Positions 7,272 to 16,260 of a stretch of DNA of 19,320 nt are shown here, piece after piece. Location of the stretch: contig PJAB01000900.1 in the NCBI GenBank assembly GCA_002887195.1, positions 1-19,320 of the forward strand. Direction: 5' to 3'. A model generated the notes under the pieces. It was not told the DNA's origin. It did no database searches and saw only the letters and a list, made by a program, of their open reading frames with translations. The position numbers were made by a program, and so were the translations under genes. The first letter of the stretch is position 1. The number at the start of each line of letters is the position of its first letter. This DNA is from Chrysochromulina parva. Taxonomy: Eukaryota > Haptophyta > Prymnesiales > Chrysochromulinaceae.

Positions 7272-8780
7272 ATGACCTCTTTTCGGCATCTTCTCAGTCC
7301 CGTACTGATGGCTTCCGAGGGCTGGATGGCTGCAGAGAGTCGGACGGCTGCAGAGAGTCGGATGATACAGCTCAAGCGCGAAATTCAGCACGCTGGCAAA
7401 GGCACTGCGAACCAGCTGCCAGGAGACTCACCTCTATTAGTGGCGCCGCTGCGGCACACCGGCACAGATACGAGGCTCATTGCTGAGCTAAGTGCCCAGC
7501 TTCATGAGTCACAAGCGGAGTCGAGAGTGCTGAGCAAGGAGGTAGCTGCACTCAAGGAACAAATCGTGCAGCTGCAGACGCAGCACACGACGCAACAGCA
7601 GCTCGTCCACCAGACGCTTCAGAGTATGCAAGAGCAGTTGCAGCAGCACCACGATCACCTTCAGCACTTCCACCAGTTGCAATCTGGTCCAGGCAATGGG
7701 CGCAGTCCGAGCGCCAACGGGCACGCGGCGCACGAGCACACGGTGGTGGTGGGCGCAGTGCCGGCAGCGCATCCGCGCTTGGCTGCGTGCTCCCAGGCGC
7801 AAGCCGTGCCCTGCCACGCCATGCACATGCAGCCCCGCGCCCAATTGCATTACAGCGCGTCTCAGATGAGTGTACCACTCTCCTCGATGAGCCAGCCGAC
7901 GCCCGGGCTGATGGCCTCGCTCACCTCTCCGAACACGTCGCCACTGATCTCCGCCGAGCCCAGAGTGGAGGAGCGGACTAGAAGCGGACGCACTGGGGGC
8001 AGTGGGGGCTCATCACAAGTGGCCTCGCACTGCGCCTCGCCGTGGCAGCAGCTGGCGCACGACCCCGCGACAGCCGCGCTGCCGAGGTGGGGCGTGCAGA
8101 TGCGCGCGCCTCAGAACAGGCTGATGGCGCCTCACAACCCGTCAAGCTCGACCTGCCCACCGCTGCCCGTGTTCGTAGGTGGACTTGGCGGCACCGACGA
8201 GGGCTGCAGCTACGGAGGGAGCGCATGGGGCGCGGAACCGTCGCCTGCGCCCGGCACCGGCACCGACGGCACGGCGTCCGGCATGAGCCGTCCAATCTCG
8301 TCCAATCTCGATCTCCTTGCCAAGCTCTCGATGTCCTCCCCACCCCTTGAGCATCGGACGGTGGTCGGGCTGCCGCCTCTTCCCGCAGTCGAGGCGGGCT
8401 CAACCTCGCCCATGGGGGCGAAGCGGATGCGCGACGAGCGCGGCAGCACGCAGGCGGAGACGTTGAGGGCGCTAGCGTTGAAAGACCATGCGAGCACGAG
8501 TGAGTCCAGCCTCTGCAGCGAGTCTTCCGCCGATGATCCCATCGCTTCAGGCCTGCCCACGGTTCCCGAAGACTTTGACGAGCCCAAACCCACCAGTGCC
8601 CGAACGATGCCGGAGCCGGAGGACCAGCAACGCGACGTTGTGCTGCCCACGGCGGAGGTCGCACACCCGCACGCGCAGGCGCGCCCCGTACGAAGCCCGT
8701 GCTCCCTCCCGCTCCCTTATGCCCGATCGAACAACCCTGTACCGTCGGCCTTCAGCCTGCCGAATGGCGCGCCGTCATAG
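7272..8780 (+). CDS. unknown protein, N-terminal coiled coil and disordered tail
   Basis: The first ATG in frame is 7272, giving 502 residues; the open frame a little upstream has no ATG. I do not recognise the family. Residues 17-32 carry a short duplicated AAESR element encoded by an 18-bp tandem repeat. Residues 66-137 form a Leu/Gln/Glu-rich coiled coil (IAELSAQLHES, VLSKEVAALKEQIVQLQ), ending in a Gln/His-rich stretch (QEQLQQHHDHLQHFHQLQ). The rest is Pro/Ser/Gly-rich and probably disordered, with acidic patches and Ser-rich segments (STSESSLCSESSADD) that could be phosphorylated. No membrane segment or signal peptide is visible. A nuclear regulatory protein would be a guess; the sequence shows only a coiled-coil dimerisation segment followed by a flexible tail. 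Confidence 0.6.
   Translation: MTSFRHLLSPVLMASEGWMAAESRTAAESRMIQLKREIQHAGKGTANQLPGDSPLLVAPLRHTGTDTRLIAELSAQLHESQAESRVLSKEVAALKEQIVQLQTQHTTQQQLVHQTLQSMQEQLQQHHDHLQHFHQLQSGPGNGRSPSANGHAAHEHTVVVGAVPAAHPRLAACSQAQAVPCHAMHMQPRAQLHYSASQMSVPLSSMSQPTPGLMASLTSPNTSPLISAEPRVEERTRSGRTGGSGGSSQVASHCASPWQQLAHDPATAALPRWGVQMRAPQNRLMAPHNPSSSTCPPLPVFVGGLGGTDEGCSYGGSAWGAEPSPAPGTGTDGTASGMSRPISSNLDLLAKLSMSSPPLEHRTVVGLPPLPAVEAGSTSPMGAKRMRDERGSTQAETLRALALKDHASTSESSLCSESSADDPIASGLPTVPEDFDEPKPTSARTMPEPEDQQRDVVLPTAEVAHPHAQARPVRSPCSLPLPYARSNNPVPSAFSLPNGAPS
7328..7363 (+). repeat. 18-bp tandem duplication near the N-terminus
   Basis: GGCTGCAGAGAGTCGGA at 7328 recurs at 7346, a period of 18 bp. It duplicates the residues Ala-Ala-Glu-Ser-Arg in frame. 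Confidence 0.75.
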
Positions 8781-9760
8781 CTTAGACGCGCGCCGGTGCA
8801 TGAGAGCTCAACCATGTACATGTACGAGAATTTGAGAGGAAGGGCGCTCCAACCGCCCCGCACTCCGCATGACGCGCCATTGAACCGGAACGATCAACGC
8901 ATCCCGCGCGTACCGTACCCGCCCCGGGACCGGTCTCCCAGAGCCGGGTACACTGTGCGGAGCGTCTAGCGTAGAGCCAGGTCGCGACGACGCCGACGTA
9001 CGCGTGACGGGAAGGGGAATCGGCCAGAGGCCCAGAGCCACGCAGACCGGGCATCGTGTGACCGTGTGACGGGCTATCCGCCACACGGCCTTAGTGCTTA
9101 GAGAGCGCGTTAGACCCTCAGCGTTTACTTTTTAACTTTAGTACATTTGTTAGATAGATCTAAGGTAGACCTAAGAATCCGCATGCGGCCGCGGGCGGCG
9201 GTTGACCCCCCACTAAGACCGCGCGCGCCGACCCGCGACAGCGCGCCGACTTACCCGGAACCCGCGCGAGACCGCCGAGCGCGACACGTGAAATCCGGCA
9301 ATTCCGGGAGAAGCGCAAGCGGGATGAAAACGCAACTTCTTAAAGCTACACACGCACAGGACTCCCGCCCTCTCTCCGAGACGCGCTACACGACGCACTC
9401 AAATAATAGACGATCACGATACGCACTAACCGGCGCACGTGCAGCCCCTCGAGAGCTCGAGGGTGTTCTGGGTTGCCCCATGTCGCATGTGCCACACACA
9501 TCCACAGTCCAGTCGCAGTCGCGCTCCCCGTCCTCACCACACCGAGGGCACGTCGACTCATCACAACGGGTCCGAGCGAGCTGCGAGATTCCTGCCGGTA
9601 CCGCTCACCATGGCACCGCGTGGGTTCGAGTGTTGGGAGCGGAGGGGCCATGCCGGCGCGCCTCCAGCCGCAGGGCCGCCGCTGCGCCTCCGCCGTCACC
9701 ATCACCAGTGGCGGCTTGCGGTTCGCGCAATACCAAGGGTCGCTAGACGCGCGGGCCCGC
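8781..9760. other. convergent intergenic region, no gene seen
   Basis: This 980-nt region lies between the stop codons of two converging genes, so it should hold two 3' UTRs. It contains the palindrome GTACATGTAC near 8818, an A/T-rich patch at about 9124-9180 with TTAGATAGATCTAA (9150-9163, inverted 6-bp arms), and a run of short CGTGTGAC repeats near 9056-9070. Open frames here have no family resemblance or consistent composition, and I see no tRNA fold. Confidence 0.45.
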
Positions 9761-10702
9761 CTACTTTTTGGCCTTGACGGCCGCCATCTCCTCCTTGAGC
9801 TGGTAGAGCGTACCATAGGGCAAGAACTCGTCGGCATGCTTGGCGGCGAGAGCAGCCGTCGCTTCGGCCGACACCTGGAACTGTGCGAGCTCCTCCTTGG
9901 AGAGTTTCCGAATATAGGCGGCCGGGCTGCCGCCGTACACCTCGCCCGAGGGCACGCGCGCGCCGCTCGGCAGCAGCGAGCCCGCCTCGAGCATGGCATT
10001 CGGCTCCACGAGCGAGCCCTCCTGCAGGATGCAGCCGTCGCCCACTACCGAGTTGTCGTCGACGGTGCACGCGCGCATGATGCAGCCCTGCCCGATGGTC
10101 ACGTAGTCGCCCACATATGTGCGGGCCGAGAAGCCCGTCGGGTTGATCGCCGCCGACTGGATCACCGTCCGGTCGCCGATGCTGCTGAAGCCGCCGATGT
10201 GGATAGTGCTCTGATCGGCGCGGATGACGGCGCCGTACCACACGGACGACAAGTCCTTGATCTCGACGCTGCCGATGACCGACGCGTTGGGAGCGACAAA
10301 CACGCCGCTGCTCAGCTTCGGCCGCTGGTCGAAGAGGTTCATCAGCGCGCGGTGCCTGCAGATCTTCTCCTGGAAGATCCAGTTGTCCTGCGCCCGCGCA
10401 CCCATGCGCTGGAGCGCCTGCCCCGTCTCGCGAAAACCACGGCCGATGCCGACGACAACCCTGCGAGGGCGCGCAACGAGCGCGTCAGGCGCACCTCGGG
10501 AGGCCGCTCGCGCGCGATGCACAAGTGGCGGCAGAGGCGCGCGCGCGTGCAGCGCTTTGGGCGCAATTAGGCGCTGCAGTCCCGAAGGGTGTGCTGCGCG
10601 TGGCCGCACGCGGGCTGCACTGCGGTCTGAAGCGAGCACGCTAGCCATCATGATGGCCGCCACCGTGTCGCAGGCCATGACGCACCTCCGCATGAGAGAC
10701 AT
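9761..10702 (-). CDS. mitochondrial complex I gamma-carbonic-anhydrase-like subunit
   Basis: ATG 10702 gives 313 residues. Residues 1-80 are Arg/Ala-rich with almost no acidic residues, as expected for a mitochondrial presequence. The family core follows: GRGFRETGQALQRMGAR (87-103), then RHRALMNLFD (116-125) and the left-handed beta-helix hexapeptide repeats (VFVAPNASVIGSVEI, 134-148; VWYGAVIRADQSTIHIG, 154-170; SSIGDRTVI, 173-181), ending in IPSGE-type VPSGEVYGGSPAAYIRKLS (250-268). All three zinc-ligand histidines of gamma-CAs are replaced: Gln182, Gln205 and Arg210. The C-terminal block SLVEPNAMLEAGSLLPSG with DEFLPYGTLY matches the plant gamma-CAL type rather than catalytic gamma-CA. Such subunits sit in the matrix-facing carbonic anhydrase domain of mitochondrial complex I. 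I infer a structural, non-catalytic role. Confidence 0.88.
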   Translation of the reverse strand: MSLMRRCVMACDTVAAIMMASVLASDRSAARVRPRAAHPSGLQRLIAPKALHARAPLPPLVHRARAASRGAPDALVARPRRVVVGIGRGFRETGQALQRMGARAQDNWIFQEKICRHRALMNLFDQRPKLSSGVFVAPNASVIGSVEIKDLSSVWYGAVIRADQSTIHIGGFSSIGDRTVIQSAAINPTGFSARTYVGDYVTIGQGCIMRACTVDDNSVVGDGCILQEGSLVEPNAMLEAGSLLPSGARVPSGEVYGGSPAAYIRKLSKEELAQFQVSAEATAALAAKHADEFLPYGTLYQLKEEMAAVKAKK

Positions 10703-10912
10703 CTTCGAGGGCAAGGCTTGTCAAGCTTTATGCCACTGCCCGAGAGGCACAGAGAAACTTAGCAGTGCGGCGCGTCGAAGCGAGCACAATCGGCTTGAGT
10801 GTGACCTTTCAACGTGATTCAAATTCGTAGTTGGCGAACTCGTTCGTGCTCAAAAAAAACGCCGTGGCGGGCACATGACTTGACTTGACTTGACTTGACT
10901 TGACTTCGGTTG
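10703..10912. promoter_or_regulatory. short divergent promoter region with TGACT microsatellite
   Basis: Only 210 nt separate the divergent starts of the gamma-CA-like gene (minus) and the ankyrin gene (plus), so both promoters must be here or overlap the genes. It contains an A-run near 10852-10859 and the TGACT array that ends 7 nt before the ankyrin ATG. No clear TATA box was seen. Confidence 0.45.
10876..10905 (+). repeat. (TGACT)6 pentanucleotide microsatellite
   Basis: Six perfect TGACT units run from 10876 to 10905, ending 7 nt before ATG 10913. It is either in the 5' UTR or at the promoter edge. Read as TTGAC it resembles a repeated plant W-box core, but there is no evidence that such factors act here. 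Confidence 0.9.
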
Positions 10913-13900
10913 ATGCCATCGTCCAAGGTTGCGCCTGAGCCGCCACCGGCGGAGGCGGAGGCGGCGGAGGCGGCTGCCTCATCTTCTACACCGATGCCCC
11001 GCGCTCCCATTCTGAAACGTCTCGCGGAGATCGATCGCTCAATCGCCAAGATGCTGGTAGAACCCAACCTCGATGGCTACAAGACGCTGCCACTGCACAC
11101 GGCAGCGCGGCGCGGCGACATGCGCGAGGTGGCGCAGTTGCTCCCTGCTCATCGCGAGGCCCTCTCACAGCGCGATGAGTCCGGCTGGATGCCGCTGCAC
11201 CACGCGTGCTGCGCGGGCCGGCGCTTGATCTACCGCATCCCATGCGCGACGACCAAGCTGGTCGACTCGGCGGACCGCGACAAGCTGATGGCGGAGCTAG
11301 TTAAACTGATCGAAGCTGCGACGGCCGCCGCGGAGGCGCTCGAGCCGACCGAAGAGCCCACGGGCGGCGACGACGGCGCGGGCGTGAGCTTCAGCACGAA
11401 GCTCGCGCGGTTGCTCGACGACCACATCCCGGACGCGCCGCGCTACCGGGACGCGCCGCTGCCGTCCATCGGCGGCGACGCGGGTGCGGGCGTCGGGGCG
11501 CCCGCCTCGCCCAAGCGCGGAGGCCGCAAGAAGCCCCTCCCGCCGATCGCGGAGAACGCGGCTGGCAGCGCGCCTGGGACTTCGTCGGACGCTTCAGTGG
11601 GCAAGCGCGCTGAGGCGAACGCGCTGCGCCAGCTGCGCGAGGAGCAGCCCAAGGGCATCTGGGTCGAGGTGGCCTGGGTGCGCCCGGGCCAAATGGGCAA
11701 CGGTGTGCCGCTCACGGGAGCCGCCGCGGAGGAGGCGAAGGAAAAGGCCTTCATCGAGATTATTCTGATGCAGCTGCACGATTCCGAGTACGAGAGCCAC
11801 GTGGCTCGTGTACAGGCCGCGGGTTCGGGCGTAGGCCGGCTGATTGAAAAGGCGCCGCTCGACGTCGCGATGTCCGCCATCGGGCGCGGCCTCAACGTGT
11901 GGCCTCCCACTTTTGAGCGCATGCGCAACCAGTTCGAGTTGCCCGAGATCGACGCGCCTCCGCCCGAGGAGTACGCCGCGACGAGCTCCTCGAATGACCT
12001 CTGATGGCTCCTCGAATGACCTCTGATGGCTCCTCGAATGACCTCTGATGGCCTCTGGAATGACCTCTGATGGCCTCTGATGGCCTCTTGATGGCCGCTG
12101 ATGGTCGCTGAGTGCGTTCCCTCATCAGGTACGACGAAGAGCTCCTCGGTCCGAAGTCCTTGCTCGAGCAGGGCTGTGTGCTGAACACGCTGGGGCAGAG
12201 GTCGGTGGTTCGTCTGACCGGGCTCATGGTCGACGGATCGCGCCTTCAGTATACGGGCAGCGCGTACAAGGACGTCTCCGTGCGCGCGACGCTCGTGGTG
12301 CGGACCACGGCAGAGGAGCTCAAGGCGCAGGAGGAGGCCGCCAATGCGGCCGTGGGAGATGAGGGTGGCGACGACTACGAGCCGATGGCGCTGCGCGTGA
12401 TGAGCGGCAACCCGGCGATGAACGCGAAGACAACGACGCGTCCCCGGCCTTCGTCCCTCGACTGGGGCGCCGAGCAGCTCACTCTCGAGCTGCCGGGCCC
12501 CGTGCAGCTGCCCATCTTCGTGCAGTTCCTCATCCGCGCGAAGGATGCAAACGGGCAGGCTGTGACGCTCGGTCACGCGCTCGGCATCATCGATTCACTC
12601 AACGGGTCGCTCAACGTCACCATGATCGACGAGTCTGACATGGCCGAGGCAGGCTATTCGGCGCCACCCTCGCCCCCCGACTCCGAGCCTCCCTCGCCGC
12701 CCTCGTTCTCGCCGCCTCGTTCTCGGCCGCCCTCGCCGCCGCCCTCGCCGCCGCATGCGATGCTCGCGTGGGGCAGTGACGCCGGCTCGGCGCCCCCCAG
12801 GCCCCCCTCGGCGGCGAAGGGAGTCGACCCGGCCGTGTTGCAGCAGCGCCTGTCCTTGCACCCGCGGAGGCCGCCGCCTCTGCCGTTGATGGCGCCGGCC
12901 GACCAACTCCCGCCCTCGCCGTGCCCCTCACCGCCGGGCTCGGATCGTCCGATGACAGCACCGGATGGGCGCGGCTCGGGTAACGGCCGCGGTGGCAATG
13001 GCTCGGGCAGCGGCTCCGATGGGCGGCCGTCGACAGCGCCTGGTGGCGGCGGCGAGGTGTCTCAGAAGCCGATCTTGCCGATCACGACGCAGAAACCGAC
13101 TGATCTGCTCAAGGTCGAGGTGGAGCACGCTTACAAGGCCGTCGCCCAGGGCCATAATGCGGAGGAGAGAAAGGGCCCCGACGCCCTGATCTTGCGCTGC
13201 GCTTACGCCGTGTCGACGCCCTTCCCAGCCCTCTCGGCCGACTTTTTGCGCACGCGCCAAGACGAGAGCACGCTGCGCGCGATGAACGGCGGCGTGGCCT
13301 CCGACGACGACGCTGGCAAGAAGCCCCAGCTGACTGGCCCGCCGCCCCTCGGCAGCTTCGCCCAAGGTTTGCTCTTCGATGGGCCCGCGTGCGTGCGTGA
13401 GCTACTCAAGCACGGTGCTCCGGTGGGTGGGACGGACCTCGTGACCTCAACGCCGCTGCACAAGGCCGTCGCCAACGGCGACCAGCGTGCGATGCAGCTG
13501 CTGCTCGGCGGGGGCGCGGACATCAACTTCCAGAACATGTACGGCGACACGCCCGTGCACCGTGCCGTCGAGAACTCGCGCCTGTACACATTCACGCATC
13601 TGCAGCGCATGGGCGCCGACATCAACCGGCCCAACAAGGTGGGCAACACACCGCTGCACCTGGCGGCCGCGATCGGGCACGTGCAGCTCGTGCGAGCGCT
13701 CCTCACGGCGGGCGCGGGCGTGATGAACTACAATCTGCGCGGCCAGGTGCCGTTGCACGTGGCCGTCGCGGCTGGCAAGAAGGAGGCGCTCAAGGAGTTC
13801 GTCGCGTTCCACAATAACCGCAAGCTCCCTTGGGCCACGCTGTGTACGCAGGCCTCCAACGACACGCCGCTACACGTGGCCGTGCGCACGTTGCGCATCC

Positions 13901-14517
13901 CTCTCTTCGTTTGGATGGTCGACAATGGTGGTTTCTCGGCCGGGATGGTGATGAAGAACGTGGAGAACATTGACCCCATGAAGCACCTCAAGAAGGCGCA
14001 AGGCTTGCTCAAGAAGATGCAGGGCTACCAGAAAAAGGTGGACAAGGCAGATAAGAAGGGTGCCCCGAAGCCACCGATGCCCGCGGCCATCATCCCACCG
14101 GCGCCACCGCCGCCAGACCTGCGCCCGCTCGCCGAGCAGATGGCGACTCAGAAGCAGGGCTCCATCCAGGCGTACCTGATGGAGGACCCGATCTACGTCA
14201 ACTTCCACGAGGTGCCCGCGCCGCCGCCGGAGCCCAAGGGCAAGAAGAAGAAGGGTGGGGGCAAGGCCAAGAAGGAGAAGCTGATCCCGCCACCGCCCTT
14301 TATTTGCACGCTCGGCCAGGCGCTCGAGGTTGAGCGCACCGAACGAAGGGGCGCGCCCTACATAGGAGAGAAGCTCAAAGACATGGAAAAGAAGTACGAG
14401 GAGGAGAAGAAGGCCGCTGAGAAGATCGCCGCCGAGAAGGCCAAGCTCAAGGCGCAGGCGGAGAAGGAGGCCGCAGCTAAGGCCGCAAAGGACAAGCCGG
14501 CGGGCAAGAAGAAGTAG
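10913..14517 (+). CDS. ankyrin-repeat protein in two exons
   Basis: Exon 1 runs from ATG 10913 to 11970 and exon 2 from 12129 to 14517, joined at GT 11971 and AG 12128. The join restores frame (CCCGAGGA + GTACGAC) and gives 1148 residues; exon 2 has no ATG near its start, which supports splicing. Ankyrin-like units with the xTPLHxA signature occur near residues 60-105 (LPLHTAARRGDMREVAQLL, MPLHHACCAGR) and in a C-terminal block at about 790-950 with five motifs (TPLHKAVANG, TPVHRAVENS, TPLHLAAAIG, VPLHVAVAAG, TPLHVAVRT). Between them are an unrecognised region at about 350-525 and a PPSPP-rich linker from about 528 to 620 reminiscent of extensin-like low-complexity sequence. The tail is Lys/Glu/Ala-rich with basic KKKKGGGKAKK clusters and a helical KKAAEKIAAEKAK end. 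A scaffold or cytoskeletal/flagellar protein is possible, but the sequence shows only protein-protein interaction repeats. Confidence 0.75.
11971..12128 (+). other. 158-nt GT-AG spliceosomal intron (predicted)
   Basis: The donor is GTACGC after GAGGA and the acceptor is CCCTCATCAG before GTACGAC. The intron contains an in-frame TGA (12002-12004), so retention would give a 363-residue truncated protein. About 130 of its 158 nt are the minisatellite. The first 20 nt of the intron resemble the first 20 nt of exon 2, sharing GTACG and GAGCTCCTCG. Confidence 0.75.
11985..12114 (+). repeat. 22-bp minisatellite filling the intron
   Basis: Three identical 22-bp units lie at 11985-12006, 12007-12028 and 12029-12050. 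A fourth with three changes is at 12051-12072. Degenerate 10-11-bp half-units of the form GCCTCTGATG follow at 12073, 12083, 12094 and 12104. The gradient from perfect to degraded copies suggests stepwise growth from a half-unit. Confidence 0.92.
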
Positions 14518-14631
14518 GGCGGTGCCACGTGATCGGCACATGAGGGGGCATGACGTGTGGCATGGTGATGACGATGCGCCGGATCTCGCCGGATCTCGCT
14601 GGAGTCCCCCTCGTGTGGAGGGTTGACGCGC
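14518..14631 (+). promoter_or_regulatory. short spacer before the glycosyltransferase gene
   Basis: Only 114 nt lie between the ankyrin stop and ATG 14632. It contains the short direct repeat CGCCGGATCTCG-like (about 14577-14600). A/T-rich DNA with TTTAATGAACG around 14720-14730 lies inside the assigned coding start, so the true start of the glycosyltransferase could be further downstream and this promoter region longer. Confidence 0.25.
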
Positions 14632-16260
14632 ATGCGCTTCGGCGGGGCTGGTGTGCTGCGGCCTGCGCCCGCTCCCTCCTCACTGCGTGCCGGAGTGGGC
14701 CTTATTTCTGTGTGGACTCAAATTTTAATGAACGATTGCATGCCCATGCAAAAAAAGAAACAGAAACCAATTTTTGTACCGTGCGCCATGCAAGGACTCT
14801 GCAGCGACTCGGGCTGGGCGCCGCCAGCAACTACGAAGGTCGGAGGGTACGCCTGCACGCTACACGGCCGGCCCATTGGCCTCGACACCAAGGTTCTTGT
14901 CTCTGGCTGTGCACGCAAGCTCGGCCGAGTGCTGACGCGTGGCGGCCAAGTGCATCGGCTCATTGACGAGGTGCTCCAGCACAGTGCCAATCGTGGAGGC
15001 GGTGCGCTTGTGTACGCAGATGGGCCAGGAGTGGATGACACGTACGACAAGTTGCGCAGCATGGTCGCGCGCGATTCGCGCGTACGAGCAATCCTCGCGG
15101 TCGATGAGCCACCTGGCCGACTCGGTCGTATCGCCTTGTGCCGCAACGTCCTCATCGGCGAGGCTCTGAGCCGCTTGCCCGACGAGGGTCTGCTTGTGAC
15201 ACTGGATCTCGACTGCATGGTGGATGTGGCATCCATTTTGGCCCTGTTGCCATCGATGATGCCTCACGCTGGTCATGCTGCTGCTCAAGGCCTCGCTCGC
15301 CTCGACAACGGCGAGGCTGATTCGTCCGGACCAGCGTGGGACCTACTGACTGGCAACTCGAACCCGTACCGCGACCTTTGGGCGCTCCGCAGCCGCCGCC
15401 TTGGCGTAGACTACGACTGCTGGCAAGATGAGAAGACGATGCTCTTTCGCGGCTCCTGCCTGCGCTACCGCATCACAATCGCACCGAGGGCCCCCGTCGT
15501 GCGAGTCCGATCTGCCTTCAACGGCGTGTCTGTGCTGCGCGTAGGAGCCGTGCGCGCTCGCAACGCATCAGGCTGCCGCTACCCTGACCCATCGAGCACG
15601 GCCGACTCGGCACCGGGCTTGGACGGCGTGTGGCCCGGCCATGCGGACGCGAGCGAGCGCCTCCCGTTGAGACCCTCTTTGCATGCCCTGCACGAGGAGG
15701 CCCATGATGAGGAGACTGATCGCAGCTCGACGAGCGACTCGGCAAGGGGCAGCAGCAGCGGCGGCGGCGGAAAGGATGACCCTTTCCTAATTAGGGGCTC
15801 TCGTGCGGACTCGGCGCAAGGACGGCGCGCTGATCATGACGCAGCTAATCGGACGGGCGTAACGCCACTTCCGCGCGCCGTTTGTGAGCACGTGGTTTTC
15901 AATGAGTGCCTCCATGCGCATGGGCTGCGCATCGGCATTGCACCGTCGCTGATCACCAACTGCCCGTGCGGTCCGATCTGCGGCGACAAGCAACGATTCT
16001 TCTACCGCGTCCAGATCCATCCGAACGGGAGCTTGCTCGTGCGAGACCACAGGAAGCGACGCCCGTTCACACCGGCTCTGTGGACGCAATTCATCGAACC
16101 GCTATGTGCGGCCGGCGCTTCGGGCGTGACGCTTGTTGCGTCGAGCAGCAACAAGTCGCTTCAGTCCGTGGCCGTGGCTTCGGCTGAACCGCGACCCGAA
16201 CTCTTCCCGCTGTTGAAAGAGCGCGTGGCGCCGGCGGCGGCGCCTACAGCGGTGTGCTAG
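14632..16260 (+). CDS. GT69/CAP59-like glycosyltransferase
   Basis: ATG 14632 gives 542 residues; the first 75 have no family resemblance, so the true start may be a later ATG such as 14788. From residue 87 the order fits CAP59-type (GT69-like) transferases: KVLVSGCARKLGRVL (87-101), ALVYADGPGVDDTYDKL (125-141), GRIALCRNVLIGEAL (165-179), the DxD-type metal motif in TLDLDCM (190-196), WDLLTGNSNPYRDLWALRS (236-254), YDCW (261-264), SAFNGVSVLR (294-303) and CEHVVFN (418-424). The family normally reads DLDD at the metal motif; here the fourth residue is Cys. A Ser/Gly/Asp-rich insertion of about 95 residues (320-415) separates two conserved blocks. These enzymes transfer sugars in the secretory pathway, but no clear signal or membrane segment is seen here. 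Specificity is unknown. Confidence 0.65.
   Translation: MRFGGAGVLRPAPAPSSLRAGVGLISVWTQILMNDCMPMQKKKQKPIFVPCAMQGLCSDSGWAPPATTKVGGYACTLHGRPIGLDTKVLVSGCARKLGRVLTRGGQVHRLIDEVLQHSANRGGGALVYADGPGVDDTYDKLRSMVARDSRVRAILAVDEPPGRLGRIALCRNVLIGEALSRLPDEGLLVTLDLDCMVDVASILALLPSMMPHAGHAAAQGLARLDNGEADSSGPAWDLLTGNSNPYRDLWALRSRRLGVDYDCWQDEKTMLFRGSCLRYRITIAPRAPVVRVRSAFNGVSVLRVGAVRARNASGCRYPDPSSTADSAPGLDGVWPGHADASERLPLRPSLHALHEEAHDEETDRSSTSDSARGSSSGGGGKDDPFLIRGSRADSAQGRRADHDAANRTGVTPLPRAVCEHVVFNECLHAHGLRIGIAPSLITNCPCGPICGDKQRFFYRVQIHPNGSLLVRDHRKRRPFTPALWTQFIEPLCAAGASGVTLVASSSNKSLQSVAVASAEPRPELFPLLKERVAPAAAPTAVC

Noticed and set aside
9623..9630. GGTTCGAG resembling a tRNA B box
   Set aside because: The following bases do not complete the GGTTCGANTCC pattern, and no acceptor or anticodon arms could be paired around it.
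9473..10570. 365-residue plus-strand open frame
   Set aside because: It is antisense to the gamma-CA-like gene, whose minus-strand frame shows clear family motifs; the plus translation is Arg/Ala/His-rich shadow sequence.
10876..12114. TGACT and 22-bp arrays as CRISPR-like repeats
   Set aside because: The units are contiguous without spacers, so they are simple microsatellite and minisatellite arrays.
12112..12128. Independent GTG start for the exon 2 frame
   Set aside because: GTG is not a normal eukaryotic nuclear start; splicing from exon 1 restores the frame exactly and explains the open reading.
11443..12576. 377-residue minus-strand frame with repeated RGHQRS/RSFEE units
   Set aside because: The repeats are the antisense reading of the intron minisatellite, and the rest is antisense to the ankyrin gene.
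13447..14541. Minus-strand Leu/Arg/His-rich frames opposite the ankyrin exon
   Set aside because: They are antisense shadows of the ankyrin and Lys-rich coding sequence.
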